From contig NZ_JBHMQT010000044.1 of assembly GCF_042435035.1 (NCBI RefSeq), forward strand, positions 62,001 through 126,000: a stretch of 64,000 bases of DNA, in the 5' to 3' direction. The stretch comes from Sphaerimonospora cavernae. GTDB lineage: Bacteria > Actinomycetota > Actinomycetes > Streptosporangiales > Streptosporangiaceae. The translations under genes were made by a program, and so were the position numbers. This document shows positions 7,690-15,341 of this stretch, one piece after another. The first letter of the stretch is position 1. Each line of letters opens with the position of its first letter. The notes under the pieces were generated by a model, which saw only the letters and a program-made list of their open reading frames with translations, did not search any database and was not told where the DNA came from.

Positions 7690-9081
7690 TCAGCCCGCCA
7701 TTGAGGAGATGGCATGTTTGAGTTGCTCAAAAAGTGCGTTGCCCGCCATTCCGACGATTAACCCTTCTCCTACACGGGCCACGACGATCATAGCTCGCCT
7801 AAGCTTCGGTATTGGAACTTCTCCTTCCTTTGTTGCGGCGCGCAGAACCTCTAAAGCCTCCTGTAGCCCCTGAGGGTCCGCGGTGTCGGAGAAGCGATCT
7901 ACGGCACTGTCGAGAACAGTCACGAGACGGCCGATCAGTCCATAATCGACCGTAGTGGAGACATTATAAACTGATCCGTGATCCCCGATATTTGAACCAT
8001 AGATGTCCCCCAGGAAAACGTACTTACCTTCAGTCATAACCTTCGCCTGCCTTCTTTGTGGCCGATACTTATTTGCCTCAACCCACATCTTTCCGATAGT
8101 ACTTAACTTCAGATGCCTGCTGGGCGAAATATTTAAGAAGCGAATAATCGCAAGCAGTTCAAGGGGAAGGTTGTATAGATTGCGGCGTCTAGTCGTCAGT
8201 TTAGCGACCAGTAGAGCTCGAATCGCGTGTAAAACAATCGGTGCTTCATGTCCTCGCTCGGAGAATTGGGCCAGGATCTGCGCTTCACTAACCTCTCCCT
8301 CTTCGGAGAGTTTCAGCAATAGGTCCTCAATCAGACGCCCCTCGAGGCTCGAACTCTCCCTGAGTGGCAGAGTCGAGTATCTGTCACGCCTGAGAAAAAT
8401 CTCCTCCGGATTTGCGCAATAAGGATCACACCCCAAGCGAGTTAGCTGGAGAGACTCGCCGTCGACAGAGGGGATGATAGCCACGACAGGAAGGAAGTCC
8501 GGAAATGGATCTGCCCAATCTTCTGGCGCACAATGTGAGCTTACAGTCGATGGGGCGCGTGGCGGAGAAGTCGAATATCCTCTTTCAAGATCCATTTCCC
8601 ATCGCTTCATATCGTGTACATAGCGCTCGCGCTCCCAGTCGCGATCTCTTTCTATTCGCTCATGGTGGCGCTGCCGTCGCTCCTTATTTGCTTTTCTGGT
8701 AGGGGCGCATTGTCTTTCGTATTCGCTTTGCGAGCAGACCCAGTCTCCCGGCAAAATCTCCGCCGCTTGAACAATAGAATACTTCCTGGCTCCTCGCCTA
8801 AAGATGGAGCGAGGAAAACGGGTAAATCTTGCTGACAGCTCGGCGCCTAATTGGAGTAGGTGAGAACCATTCGCGCACCAGGTAATCAAGCAGCCGGCAC
8901 ATACCGCAATAATCCCACCCAGAACACCAAAAGTTCTACTCAGGTTTGCGGAGGCCAAAGAAAACGTTATTATGCCCAACATCAATCGGGCGGCCCATAA
9001 TGCTGCTTTCCGCTCAGCCCAAACCGACCGAGCGATCACGTCTGCGCTTATGCGTAGGTGATCTTTATCGTTCGCCTGCAC
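7690..9081 (-). CDS. Unknown two-helix membrane protein with coiled coil and C-terminal domain (AICE cargo)
   Basis: A 463-aa protein of no family that I recognise with certainty. Two adjacent membrane helices lie at about residues 30-70 (LGIITFSLASANL, then GVLGGIIAVCAGCLITWC). A highly charged segment rich in Arg/Glu/His follows at about 128-167, likely a coiled coil. A helical, possibly winged-helix region occupies about 255-350 (LIEDLLLKLSEEGEVSEAQI). A C-terminal domain starts with a short Gly/Asn motif, FLGDIYGSNIGDHGSVYN, and ends in a hydrophobic stretch. Start is GTG with a weak ribosome binding site. Base composition is clearly richer in A/T than in neighbouring element genes, a sign of separate acquisition. 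It is divergent from the SLATT-like gene. A membrane-sensing or defence role is inferred from architecture and position only. Confidence 0.7.
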   Translation of the reverse strand: MQANDKDHLRISADVIARSVWAERKAALWAARLMLGIITFSLASANLSRTFGVLGGIIAVCAGCLITWCANGSHLLQLGAELSARFTRFPRSIFRRGARKYSIVQAAEILPGDWVCSQSEYERQCAPTRKANKERRQRHHERIERDRDWERERYVHDMKRWEMDLERGYSTSPPRAPSTVSSHCAPEDWADPFPDFLPVVAIIPSVDGESLQLTRLGCDPYCANPEEIFLRRDRYSTLPLRESSSLEGRLIEDLLLKLSEEGEVSEAQILAQFSERGHEAPIVLHAIRALLVAKLTTRRRNLYNLPLELLAIIRFLNISPSRHLKLSTIGKMWVEANKYRPQRRQAKVMTEGKYVFLGDIYGSNIGDHGSVYNVSTTVDYGLIGRLVTVLDSAVDRFSDTADPQGLQEALEVLRAATKEGEVPIPKLRRAMIVVARVGEGLIVGMAGNALFEQLKHAISSMAG

Positions 9082-9212
9082 ATACTCATTATGTCTTATC
9101 GCGGACCCAAAGGCGTCGATCTAGCTGCTCGGATGAGAGCAAGCACCTAAAGCTGGGCAAACTTGCAACGAGATAGCTCGATGGCTGCCGAATTACCCTT
9201 TTAATGATCAAG

Positions 9213-9231
9213 GGCGGCGCTCCGCGCCGCC
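9213..9231. other. Very GC-rich hairpin in the divergent intergenic region
   Basis: GGCGGCGC pairs with GCGCCGCC around a 3-base loop, followed by further GC-rich inverted segments to about 9300, within an otherwise AT-richer block. No gene is supported in 9082-9414. Candidate roles are bidirectional transcription stop, regulatory structure, or a replication/transfer origin of the element. Confidence 0.4.
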
Positions 9232-9414
9232 TCGCGGCCCCTCGCCCGCTCGGCGGCCGGGCATGCGGCCTGGGGGCCGGTCCCGGCCGCCGGCAACTCG
9301 GGCCGTCAGACCCAGAGAACATGGCCAATGCGGCTCAACCAGTGGCATCGCGGCTCCTGGTGATCTAACCTCTTTTTGATCGTCGAAGCCTATGGTCCTG
9401 CCCGTGGAGCGACT

Positions 9415-10218
9415 ATGACTAACAACCTCCAAGCACGGCAACGAGAGACAGCCACCGCTTTGGATCAGGGGCAAACCGTTCTTCGAGGTCTTAGGGCGGT
9501 CCAGCGCCTCCGCGCGATATGGCTGCTAGCGAGCTTGGGTGCTACCGGGTTCCTTGGCTGGGCAATGCTCGTGGGTATATGGACCAACTATCGCGATATC
9601 TTCAGCGTTGTGGGAACGATTGCAGCTCTTGTGTCGACAGCCGCAGCTTCCATATTTCTTTTAAAAGCGAGACCTGACATCGATGAGGTCCGATACAAGC
9701 TTCACGAACTACAAGCTCAGCAGCGTAATTTGGCGGCAGCTCAAGAGGCCGATCCCTTAGTCGCCCTTCGGATCTATAGAGTGTCCGCTCTTGATGACAT
9801 CAAGGATCTGGAACACCGCGCTAGTCGCAACCGGCGCACAGCGAACCTATTTCAGTGGGCAATCATCGTAGGCTCGGTGTCCGCCACTAGCCTTACTGGT
9901 GCTGCTGCAACTAATCCCGATACGCAGGATTGGTTCAGATGGCTTGCAGCGGCGATTAGTGCAGTGGTCAGTATATCTGCGGGGGCTACAGGGTTCTTCA
10001 AGTTTCGGGAGCGTAGCTTTGGTCAACAGCAAACAGCAGATGCCCTCAAAAAGCACTATAAAGCTGTTGAGCTTCGCATAGGCGAGTATGAAGGAAATGA
10101 CGAAGAAGCTACTCTCGGGCGTTTTGCTCAAAATGTCGAAGCTTTGAAGGATGAGCAGCGTAAACGTGAGCTTCAATTGGAAGAGTCGACCGAAAGACGA
10201 GAGAGCCGGCAGGGATAG
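9415..10218 (+). CDS. SLATT-like four-helix membrane protein (AICE cargo, predicted effector)
   Basis: A 267-aa protein with four membrane helices in two pairs (about residues 37-85 and 145-200), then a long charged C-terminal helix. The segment FFKFRERSFGQQQTADALK with HYKAVELRIGEYEG, and the tail EQRKRELQLEE, fit what I know of SLATT/DUF4231-type proteins. These are predicted pore-forming effectors of nucleotide-activated conflict systems. The start is the ATG with GGAG five bases upstream; a TTG 13 codons earlier is less likely. No adjacent cyclase or SMODS gene is present, so this would be a stand-alone form. Composition is AT-richer than the backbone. Family call is moderate confidence, and the function is inferred. 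Confidence 0.75.
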   Translation: MTNNLQARQRETATALDQGQTVLRGLRAVQRLRAIWLLASLGATGFLGWAMLVGIWTNYRDIFSVVGTIAALVSTAAASIFLLKARPDIDEVRYKLHELQAQQRNLAAAQEADPLVALRIYRVSALDDIKDLEHRASRNRRTANLFQWAIIVGSVSATSLTGAAATNPDTQDWFRWLAAAISAVVSISAGATGFFKFRERSFGQQQTADALKKHYKAVELRIGEYEGNDEEATLGRFAQNVEALKDEQRKRELQLEESTERRESRQG

Positions 10219-10376
10219 CGACAACAGCGGTTCCTACCCTTCTCGTTGCTCAAGTGCCCCGTTGTTGGGTCGGCAGTTACGGGGAGGATTGACGGAGGGA
10301 GATCAGTAGGGCTGGAGTACTACCCCTCTCGCGTAACCGTTGCCCGTTCGGCGGTTGGACCATAGACGTTTGAACT

Positions 10377-10982
10377 CTAAGCTCCCCACTCCTTCAAGAT
10401 TGCCTCGCGTGCATGCTCAATAACTCGAAGCCCATTCACTGCCGTGTGGAACTGGCGCGCTGCGTTTCCGGCTGCACTCTTGCTCAAACGCCATAGGCGG
10501 TCCGACGACTCGTCAGGTCGGAATGCAGTCAAATTGAAATCAGTCTGGGGCGGAAAGGCATACATAGTAAGACTGCCGCAGTGATATTCAACCTTACTAA
10601 GCGACATGCTAAGGCTGGGAATTCTCTTAGATATATCATCGAGAGTGTCTCGGGCCTCATTAAAGCCAGCTTTGTCTAGTTCTTCGTCACTGAGGCTCTC
10701 ATGCTCAGCAGTCTCGAAAATCTTCTGAAGCTGGTTGAGGGCCTGAGTCGCCCTCTTATAGTCATCGCGATGCTGTTCGCGTCGGAGTGCCCGCCGGTCG
10801 CGTTCTATCTGGTTTTGGCGACTTGATTCAGCCTCTTTGCGTGCCCTCTTCTGTACCTCAATATTATCCCGCTTCTGCAGCCGGTACACCATTACGGCCA
10901 CAAGGATTGTGGCGATCAGGCTAAGTGAGCCGATAAATGACTGAACCAAGTCTCCAACTGACATCCGAACAGAATGCCACAT
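10377..10982 (-). CDS. Unknown one-helix membrane protein with coiled coil (AICE cargo)
   Basis: A 201-aa protein. The start is the ATG with GGAGG five bases upstream; the open frame continues a further 140 codons upstream into the att region but those codons are not convincing. One membrane helix at about residues 10-32 (LVQSFIGSLSLIATILVAVM) is followed by a basic/acidic coiled coil of about 60 residues (KRARKEAESSRQNQIERDRR and onward). A soluble domain ends in FHTAVNGLRVIEHAREAIL. No family is recognised. With the SLATT-like and 463-aa genes it makes a run of three AT-richer membrane genes next to the att end, typical of AICE cargo. Function unknown. Confidence 0.65.
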   Translation of the reverse strand: MWHSVRMSVGDLVQSFIGSLSLIATILVAVMVYRLQKRDNIEVQKRARKEAESSRQNQIERDRRALRREQHRDDYKRATQALNQLQKIFETAEHESLSDEELDKAGFNEARDTLDDISKRIPSLSMSLSKVEYHCGSLTMYAFPPQTDFNLTAFRPDESSDRLWRLSKSAAGNAARQFHTAVNGLRVIEHAREAILKEWGA

Positions 10983-11223
10983 GTGGGCCTCCGGCGGGGC
11001 GCTCCGGTTCCGGGCTGACAACCTGCTCTTTCCCGCAGCCCTTACGATCGCCTTGCTGCGGCTGGCCGCCGTAGCTGGTTGGGGGCGATCGACGGGCCGG
11101 GGGCCCGGCCCACCGGTGTCCCGGTGCGTTGCCGAAAGACTCACGGTGCAGATACGCGGCGCGCTGCCCGGCGGACTACCTCCACGGAGTACGAGCTGGT
11201 GGAGGGAGCGGTATCGATCCGGG

Positions 11224-11248
11224 TTTGGGAGCCACCTTGGGAGCCACC
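11224..11248. repeat. 12-bp direct repeat near the att end
   Basis: TTGGGAGCCACC occurs twice in tandem about 105 bases inside the att boundary. Short direct repeats close to attP often serve as integrase arm-binding sites, but this is inference; no other feature explains 10983-11350, which holds no supported gene. Confidence 0.4.
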
Positions 11249-11350
11249 CGGACGGGCGATCATGAACTGAGTCGGACGGACCTGAACGACCAGAGCCCTG
11301 ACCGGCAGCAGTACGAACGGCCCTGAATGATCCTGGAGATCGTTTGGGGA

Positions 11351-11393
11351 CCTTGTAAACAGAAGGTCTGGGGTTCGATTCCCCAAGGCGGCT
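11351..11393 (+). other. att site: 3' half of tRNA-Thr (TGT)
   Basis: The 43 bases start in the anticodon loop (CTTGTAA, anticodon TGT), run through the variable loop and T-arm (TGGGG TTCGATT CCCCA) and end with the acceptor strand AGGCGGCT. The 5' half expected of a tRNA (acceptor GCCGCCT, D-arm) is absent upstream, so this is not an intact tRNA gene. It is the element-end duplicate made when an integrase inserts into a tRNA 3' end. Confidence 0.85.
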
Positions 11394-11402
11394 CTCGTGC
11401 AC

Positions 11403-11439
11403 AAGGCCCCTGACCAGCAGTTTCGCGGTCAGGGGCCTT
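11403..11439 (+). terminator. Intrinsic terminator downstream of the tRNA-Thr 3' end
   Basis: AAGGCCCCTGACC pairs perfectly with GGTCAGGGGCCTT (13 bp) around an 11-base loop, starting 10 bases after the tRNA end. It looks like the native terminator of the tRNA-Thr gene, which supports the DNA to the right being chromosomal flank. Confidence 0.8.
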
Positions 11440-11558
11440 CGTCTGTCCGGGGCATTCTGGCAATCTTGCTAACACTCTTGCTACCGGATTCGTCCGCAGT
11501 GCTCCGGCCTTCAGGCTGGGGGTGAAGCGGACTCTCCCGCGTAGCGGGGCAGAGAAAG

Positions 11559-11582
11559 CCGATCCGCCGCCAGGCGGATCGG
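11559..11582 (-). terminator. Hairpin downstream of tnpA
   Basis: CCGATCCGCC and GGCGGATCGG form a perfect 10-bp stem with a 4-base loop, ending 12 bases after the tnpA stop on the minus strand. It probably ends tnpA transcription and shields it from outside transcription. Confidence 0.7.
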
Positions 11583-11594
11583 CGTCTTGGCAGA

Positions 11595-12011
11595 TCAGGC
11601 AGGGCGGTTTTGCTGCTCGATGTACTGGCGCAGGACGCTGATCGGTGCGCCGCCCACGCTCCCGGCGAAGTAGGAGCCCGACCATAGCTTGTTCGCCTGG
11701 TAATAGTGGCGGGCCAGCTCGGGGAACTCTTGCCGCATCCTGCGGGAGGAGACGCCCTTGAGGCTGTTGACGAGCCGGGACAGGGCGACCTTGGGCGGGA
11801 AGTTCACCAGCAGGTGCACATGGCTGGCCTCGCCGTTGAACTCCGCCAGTTCGCACTCGAAGTCGGCGCAGACGTCCCGCATGATCTGCTCCATGCGCTC
11901 CAGGTGAGCACCGGTGAATACCCGATGCCGGAACTTGGTAACGAAAACCAAGTGAGCATGCAGGACGAAAACACAGTGCCTACCGGTTCTGATGTCTCCA
12001 TATTCGGCCAT
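11595..12011 (-). CDS. tnpA: IS200/IS605 TnpA, Y1 HUH transposase
   Basis: Single-strand DNA transposase of 138 aa, the usual length (130-155). The HUH motif is HVH in EASHVHLLVNFPP (about residues 63-71), and the nucleophilic tyrosine lies in LRQYIEQQNRP near the C-terminus. The N-terminal HCVFVLHAHLVFVTKFRHRVF is also characteristic. No frameshift is visible, so the protein looks functional. It is divergent from tnpB with 22 bases between starts, so promoter elements of the two must overlap. Confidence 0.95.
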   Translation of the reverse strand: MAEYGDIRTGRHCVFVLHAHLVFVTKFRHRVFTGAHLERMEQIMRDVCADFECELAEFNGEASHVHLLVNFPPKVALSRLVNSLKGVSSRRMRQEFPELARHYYQANKLWSGSYFAGSVGGAPISVLRQYIEQQNRPA

Positions 12012-12033
12012 AGACCAATGGTAGGATCATGGT

Positions 12034-13230
12034 GTGCAGCTCAGGTACAACTTCCGCCTCTACCCGACGCCGGGTCAGCGTCAAGCGCTGGCTCGGGCGT
12101 TCGGATGCGCTCGGGTGGTGTTCAACGACGGGCTGCGCGCACGAGGGGACGCCCGGGAACACGGCTTGCCGTACATCTCGGATGGCGAGTTGTCCAAGCG
12201 GGTCATCACCGAGGCGAAGAAGACCCCGGAACGCTCCTGGCTGGGCGAGGTCTCAGCCGTGGTCCTGCAGCAGGCGCTGGCGGACCTGAACACCGCCTAC
12301 CGCAACTTCTTCGCCTCCCTGGCAGGGAAGCGGAAGGGTCCGAAGGTGGCTCCGCCCCGGTTCCGGTCGAAGAGGGACAACCGGCAGGCGATCCGCTTCA
12401 CCAAGAACGCCCGGTTCGCGATCACGGCGGGTGGGAAGCTGCGCCTGCCGAAGATCGGGGACGTGGACGTCCGCTGGTCTCGCTCCCTGCCCGCCGGACC
12501 GTCCTCGGTGACGGTGGTCAAGGACGCGGCCGGACGGTACTTCGCATCCTTTGTGGTCGAGGTAGCCGAACAGCCCCTGCCGCCGGTCGAGTCCGAGACG
12601 GGAATCGACCTCGGACTCACACACTTCGCTGTCTTGTCGAACGGGCAGAAGGTCGCCACGCCGCGTTTCCTGCGCCGGGCGGAGAAGAAACTCACAAAGC
12701 TCCAGCGGGCGCTGTCCCGCACGGTCAAGGGGTCGAACAACCGGGCCAAGGCCCGCCTGAAGATTGCCCGCCAGCACGCGAAGGTCACTGACGCGCGCCG
12801 TGAGTTCCACCACCAGCTCTCCATTCGGATCATCCGTGACAACCAAACGGTGATCGTGGAAGACCTGGCCGTGGTGGGACTGGCACGCACGAGGCTGGCC
12901 AAGAGCGTGCATGACGCGGGCTGGTCGCGGTTCGTGACCATGCTGGAGTACAAGGCCGCCCTGTACGGGCGCGCCCTCCACCGGATCGACCGGTGGTTCC
13001 CCTCCTCCAAGCTGTGCTCGGAGTGCGGGACCGTCCAGCAGTCGATGCCGCTGAACGTCCGGGAGTGGACCTGCCTGTGCGGGGCGGTCCACGACCGGGA
13101 CGTGAACGCGGCGAAGAACATCCTGGCCGCCGGACGGGCGGACAGACTAAACGCCTGTGGAGCGCAGGTAAGACCAGGCCCCGGCCTGGCACAGCGCGAC
13201 GAAGCAGGAAGCCTCAGAGGTGCCGCATGA
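12034..13230 (+). CDS. tnpB: TnpB, RNA-guided endonuclease of IS605 element
   Basis: A 398-aa protein, normal for TnpB, the ancestor of Cas12 nucleases; it cuts DNA using an omega-RNA made from the element's right end. All RuvC acidic residues are seen: Asp in GIDLGLTH (about residue 191), Glu in VEDLAVVGL (about 274) and Asp in DRDVNAAKNI (about 354). The zinc finger CSECG...CLCG precedes motif III. The N-terminal OrfB helix-turn-helix domain begins MQLRYNFRLYPTPGQRQAL. The start is GTG. No frameshift or stop is present, so an active nuclease is likely. Confidence 0.95.
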   Translation: MQLRYNFRLYPTPGQRQALARAFGCARVVFNDGLRARGDAREHGLPYISDGELSKRVITEAKKTPERSWLGEVSAVVLQQALADLNTAYRNFFASLAGKRKGPKVAPPRFRSKRDNRQAIRFTKNARFAITAGGKLRLPKIGDVDVRWSRSLPAGPSSVTVVKDAAGRYFASFVVEVAEQPLPPVESETGIDLGLTHFAVLSNGQKVATPRFLRRAEKKLTKLQRALSRTVKGSNNRAKARLKIARQHAKVTDARREFHHQLSIRIIRDNQTVIVEDLAVVGLARTRLAKSVHDAGWSRFVTMLEYKAALYGRALHRIDRWFPSSKLCSECGTVQQSMPLNVREWTCLCGAVHDRDVNAAKNILAAGRADRLNACGAQVRPGPGLAQRDEAGSLRGAA

Positions 13231-13290
13231 ACGCGCGGCACGGGCTGAATCCTCGGCCTTCAGGCCGAGGAGCGCGTCAAACCAACTGGA
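13130..13290 (+). ncRNA. Probable omega-RNA (reRNA) at the IS605 right end
   Basis: By analogy to characterised TnpB systems, the scaffold should cover the 3' end of tnpB and the right-end hairpin (CCTCGGCC TTCA GGCCGAGG, 13251-13270). The guide would be the roughly 16-20 bases just after the element end, beginning near 13271-13276. Limits are approximate, and transcription is not shown by sequence alone. Confidence 0.45.
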
Positions 13291-13636
13291 CGACCAGCAC
13301 CCAGGCCAACGTCTGGTGCGATGGGACCGGACCGGACCAGAGCGGTACGGAGCAAGCATCGTCTGCGCGAAGGGGTCGAAGACAAAGCAGATCGATTATA
13401 GTAACGGTCCGTGGTTCGGAGATCGTCGAGGAATTACGATGACCTGTCCGTCGGGCTGGACGCGTGCGACGCAACCTAACCGTGAACACGTCAAGGCCTG
13501 ACTAGGGCTTTGGAACGTTCTCGCTATTGGCGGGAAACCAGAAGCGCCCTCGGGCGCCGGCTTGTCATCGCGACAGGACGGGCCGGGGGCGCTTTCTCCT
13601 CGCTGGTGAATACCGGCCAGACACCGGGAAGCGCGC
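13271..13636. other. Intergenic region without a supported gene
   Basis: About 365 bases between the IS605 right end and the DUF2079 gene. I see a possible -10 (TATAGT at 13397-13402) and a GC hairpin around GCGCCCTCGGGCGC near 13550, but no coding frame with convincing codon use. Confidence 0.4.
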
Positions 13637-15145
13637 ATGCTCCGTCTTGTTCCTCAGCGGCGACTTCCTGCCGGTTTCCGTCATGGATATGCGGTGGGAG
13701 CACTCGGTGCACTGGCATTTCTGGCATATTCGCTACTCGGGCTGGTCAAGTTCGCGACGTTACGGACCGGCATCTACGACCTGGTCATCTTCGATCAAGG
13801 CGTCCGAGGATATGCGAACTTCGAGCTACCGATGTCGTACGCGAAGGGAAACTGGCAGGAACTCGGATCGGCGTTCTCTCTGCTGGGGGATCACTTCTCG
13901 CCGATCCTCGTGTTACTGGCCCCGCTGTACTGGATCCATGACGGCCCCGAGACGCTCATCGTGGCCCAGGCCGCTCTTTTCGCCCTTGCGGTGCTGCCGC
14001 TGTGGGTCTACGTGCGACGGCAACTCGGCGCCGAGGCCGCATATCTGCTTGGCACCGCCTACGCCCTGTCTTGGCCGGTCGCTGAGGCGGTGAACTTTCA
14101 TTTCCATGAGTATGCGTTCGTCCCGTTGCTCACGGGGATCCTGTGCGAACGGTTGCAGGCGGGACATCGAGGCCATGCCCTGGCGGCGGCCACAGCCTTG
14201 CTCTTGGTCAAGGAGGACTTGGGGATCTTTGTGGCTGGCCTGGGGGTCGGACTTCTCTTCATCAGCCGATGGCGCCGTATCGGGGCCCTGATGTTCGTCG
14301 GGGGAGCGGGCTTCCTGCTACTGGCCAGTCATGTGATCATCCCTGCGTCAGGCGGTGATCCCGATCGTTACTGGTACTTCAACGGATGGGGCCGGACCCC
14401 GGGTGAGGCGATCGAGCGCATCGTGACGCGGCCGCAAGAGGTACTGAGCGTTCTCGCCACGCCCGACACGAAAGTGTGGACGATCCTACTGCTCTTCGCT
14501 CCGTTGCTCTTCCTCCCACTGCTCTCGCCGTATGTGCTGGCACCCGTGGCCTTGCTGGCCGAACGCATGCTCGCCACCGACCCCGGGGCGGCCGGCTGGT
14601 GGGGAACGCGTTACCACTACAACGCCGCGATCATCATGGCTCTCTTCTGCGCCGCTGTGGATGGTGCGGCACGGCTTCGCCGGATGACCAAAGGTCGGCG
14701 AGTGCGGCAGTTCACCCGCTCCTGGGCGGCCGTCACGGCGATCGTGACATTGGGGATCATGCCGTTCTTCGCGCTGGGTGACTTGCTCAAGCCGAGTTGG
14801 TACCAAACGGGTCCCCGGTTCGCCACCGCCACGGAAGCTATGCGCCGGGTGCCGGACGGCGTCCTCGTGGAGGCGACCAATGCTCTCGGTCCGAACATTT
14901 CGGCGCGGGCCAAGGTCGTGGCCTGGGCAGCGAGGACCGCCGAGCGCACCGCCCGTGCACCGTGGATCCTGGCCGATCTCCGGGACAGACAACCGCACTT
15001 CGACTCGCTTCAGGACCAGGTTACGGACGTGGATCGGCTTCGGCGGCGCGGATACCGCGAAGTCTTCGCGAGAGATGGATATGTCGTCCTGTGCGATCCA
15101 TCCTCGGTGTACCAACTGGCACAGGACAGGCTGTGCCCAAAATGA
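13637..15145 (+). CDS. DUF2079 polytopic membrane protein
   Basis: A 502-aa protein with roughly nine or ten membrane helices, starting at about residue 18 (AVGALGALAFLAYSLLGL). Recognisable DUF2079 features are GIYDLVIFDQGVRGYAN near residue 45, LLGDHFSPILVLLAPLYWI at about 82-100, AVNFHFHEYAFVPLL near 153, and WWGTRYHYNAAIIMALF near 320. Together these suggest a relative of GT-C-type membrane glycosyltransferases. The C-terminus is a soluble extracytoplasmic domain. It sits between two copies of a tRNA-Thr att sequence, so it may have come with an earlier integrated element. Substrate unknown. The ATG has a GGGAAG-type ribosome binding site. Confidence 0.8.
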   Translation: MLRLVPQRRLPAGFRHGYAVGALGALAFLAYSLLGLVKFATLRTGIYDLVIFDQGVRGYANFELPMSYAKGNWQELGSAFSLLGDHFSPILVLLAPLYWIHDGPETLIVAQAALFALAVLPLWVYVRRQLGAEAAYLLGTAYALSWPVAEAVNFHFHEYAFVPLLTGILCERLQAGHRGHALAAATALLLVKEDLGIFVAGLGVGLLFISRWRRIGALMFVGGAGFLLLASHVIIPASGGDPDRYWYFNGWGRTPGEAIERIVTRPQEVLSVLATPDTKVWTILLLFAPLLFLPLLSPYVLAPVALLAERMLATDPGAAGWWGTRYHYNAAIIMALFCAAVDGAARLRRMTKGRRVRQFTRSWAAVTAIVTLGIMPFFALGDLLKPSWYQTGPRFATATEAMRRVPDGVLVEATNALGPNISARAKVVAWAARTAERTARAPWILADLRDRQPHFDSLQDQVTDVDRLRRRGYREVFARDGYVVLCDPSSVYQLAQDRLCPK

Positions 15146-15184
15146 GTTCTGGGCCTCACCACGCCTGTGGACATCCCGGAATCG

Positions 15185-15213
15185 CCTTGTAAACAGAAGG
15201 TCTGGGGTTCGAT
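15185..15213 (+). repeat. Second, truncated copy of the tRNA-Thr att sequence
   Basis: 29 bases (CCTTGTAAACAGAAGGTCTG followed by GGGTTCGAT) are identical to 11351-11379. The copy breaks off inside the T-loop and lacks the acceptor strand. It lies 39 bases after the DUF2079 stop. It is best read as a scar of an earlier integration or deletion at the same tRNA gene. Confidence 0.75.
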
Positions 15214-15341
15214 CGGACGGACGAGCGAGCTTTCCGTTCGATCACGATCGCGTTGCGGGGTTTCGCGGCATGCCGAACGCGTCGAAGTCATGGGAACACT
15301 CCTCCGGTTTTCACGAAGGTCACGTACCCCAAAGGACCCAT

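Larger units (their letters stand above)
1..11393. mobile_element. Actinomycete integrative and conjugative element (pSAM2-like AICE), one end
   Basis: The gene set is that of the pSAM2/SLP1 class: RCR-type Rep, FtsK-like TraB, Pra-like activator and KorSA-like GntR regulator, all on the minus strand, then an XRE/NUDIX pair and an AT-richer cargo block. The right boundary is a 43-bp copy of a tRNA-Thr 3' half, as expected for integrase-mediated insertion at a tRNA 3' end. In pSAM2 the order is rep, xis, int, att, so xis, int and the intact tRNA-Thr should lie left of the window. That is inferred; no integrase is visible here. Confidence 0.85.
11500..13275. mobile_element. IS200/IS605-family insertion sequence (tnpA + tnpB)
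   Basis: Divergent tnpA (Y1 transposase) and tnpB are bracketed by subterminal hairpins with the same CGGCCTTCAGGC core: an imperfect one at about 11502-11522 (left end) and a perfect one at 13251-13270 (right end). Such ends lack terminal inverted repeats and make no target duplication, so exact limits are approximate. It separates the two att-like copies at 11351 and 15185. Confidence 0.88.

Noticed and set aside
11351..11393. Possible intact tRNA-Thr gene
   Set aside because: Only the 3' half is present; no acceptor 5' strand or D-arm precedes the anticodon loop.
10983..11402. N-terminal extension of the 201-aa membrane protein (140 more codons)
   Set aside because: The extension runs through the att site and low-likelihood sequence, whereas the internal ATG has a perfect GGAGG.
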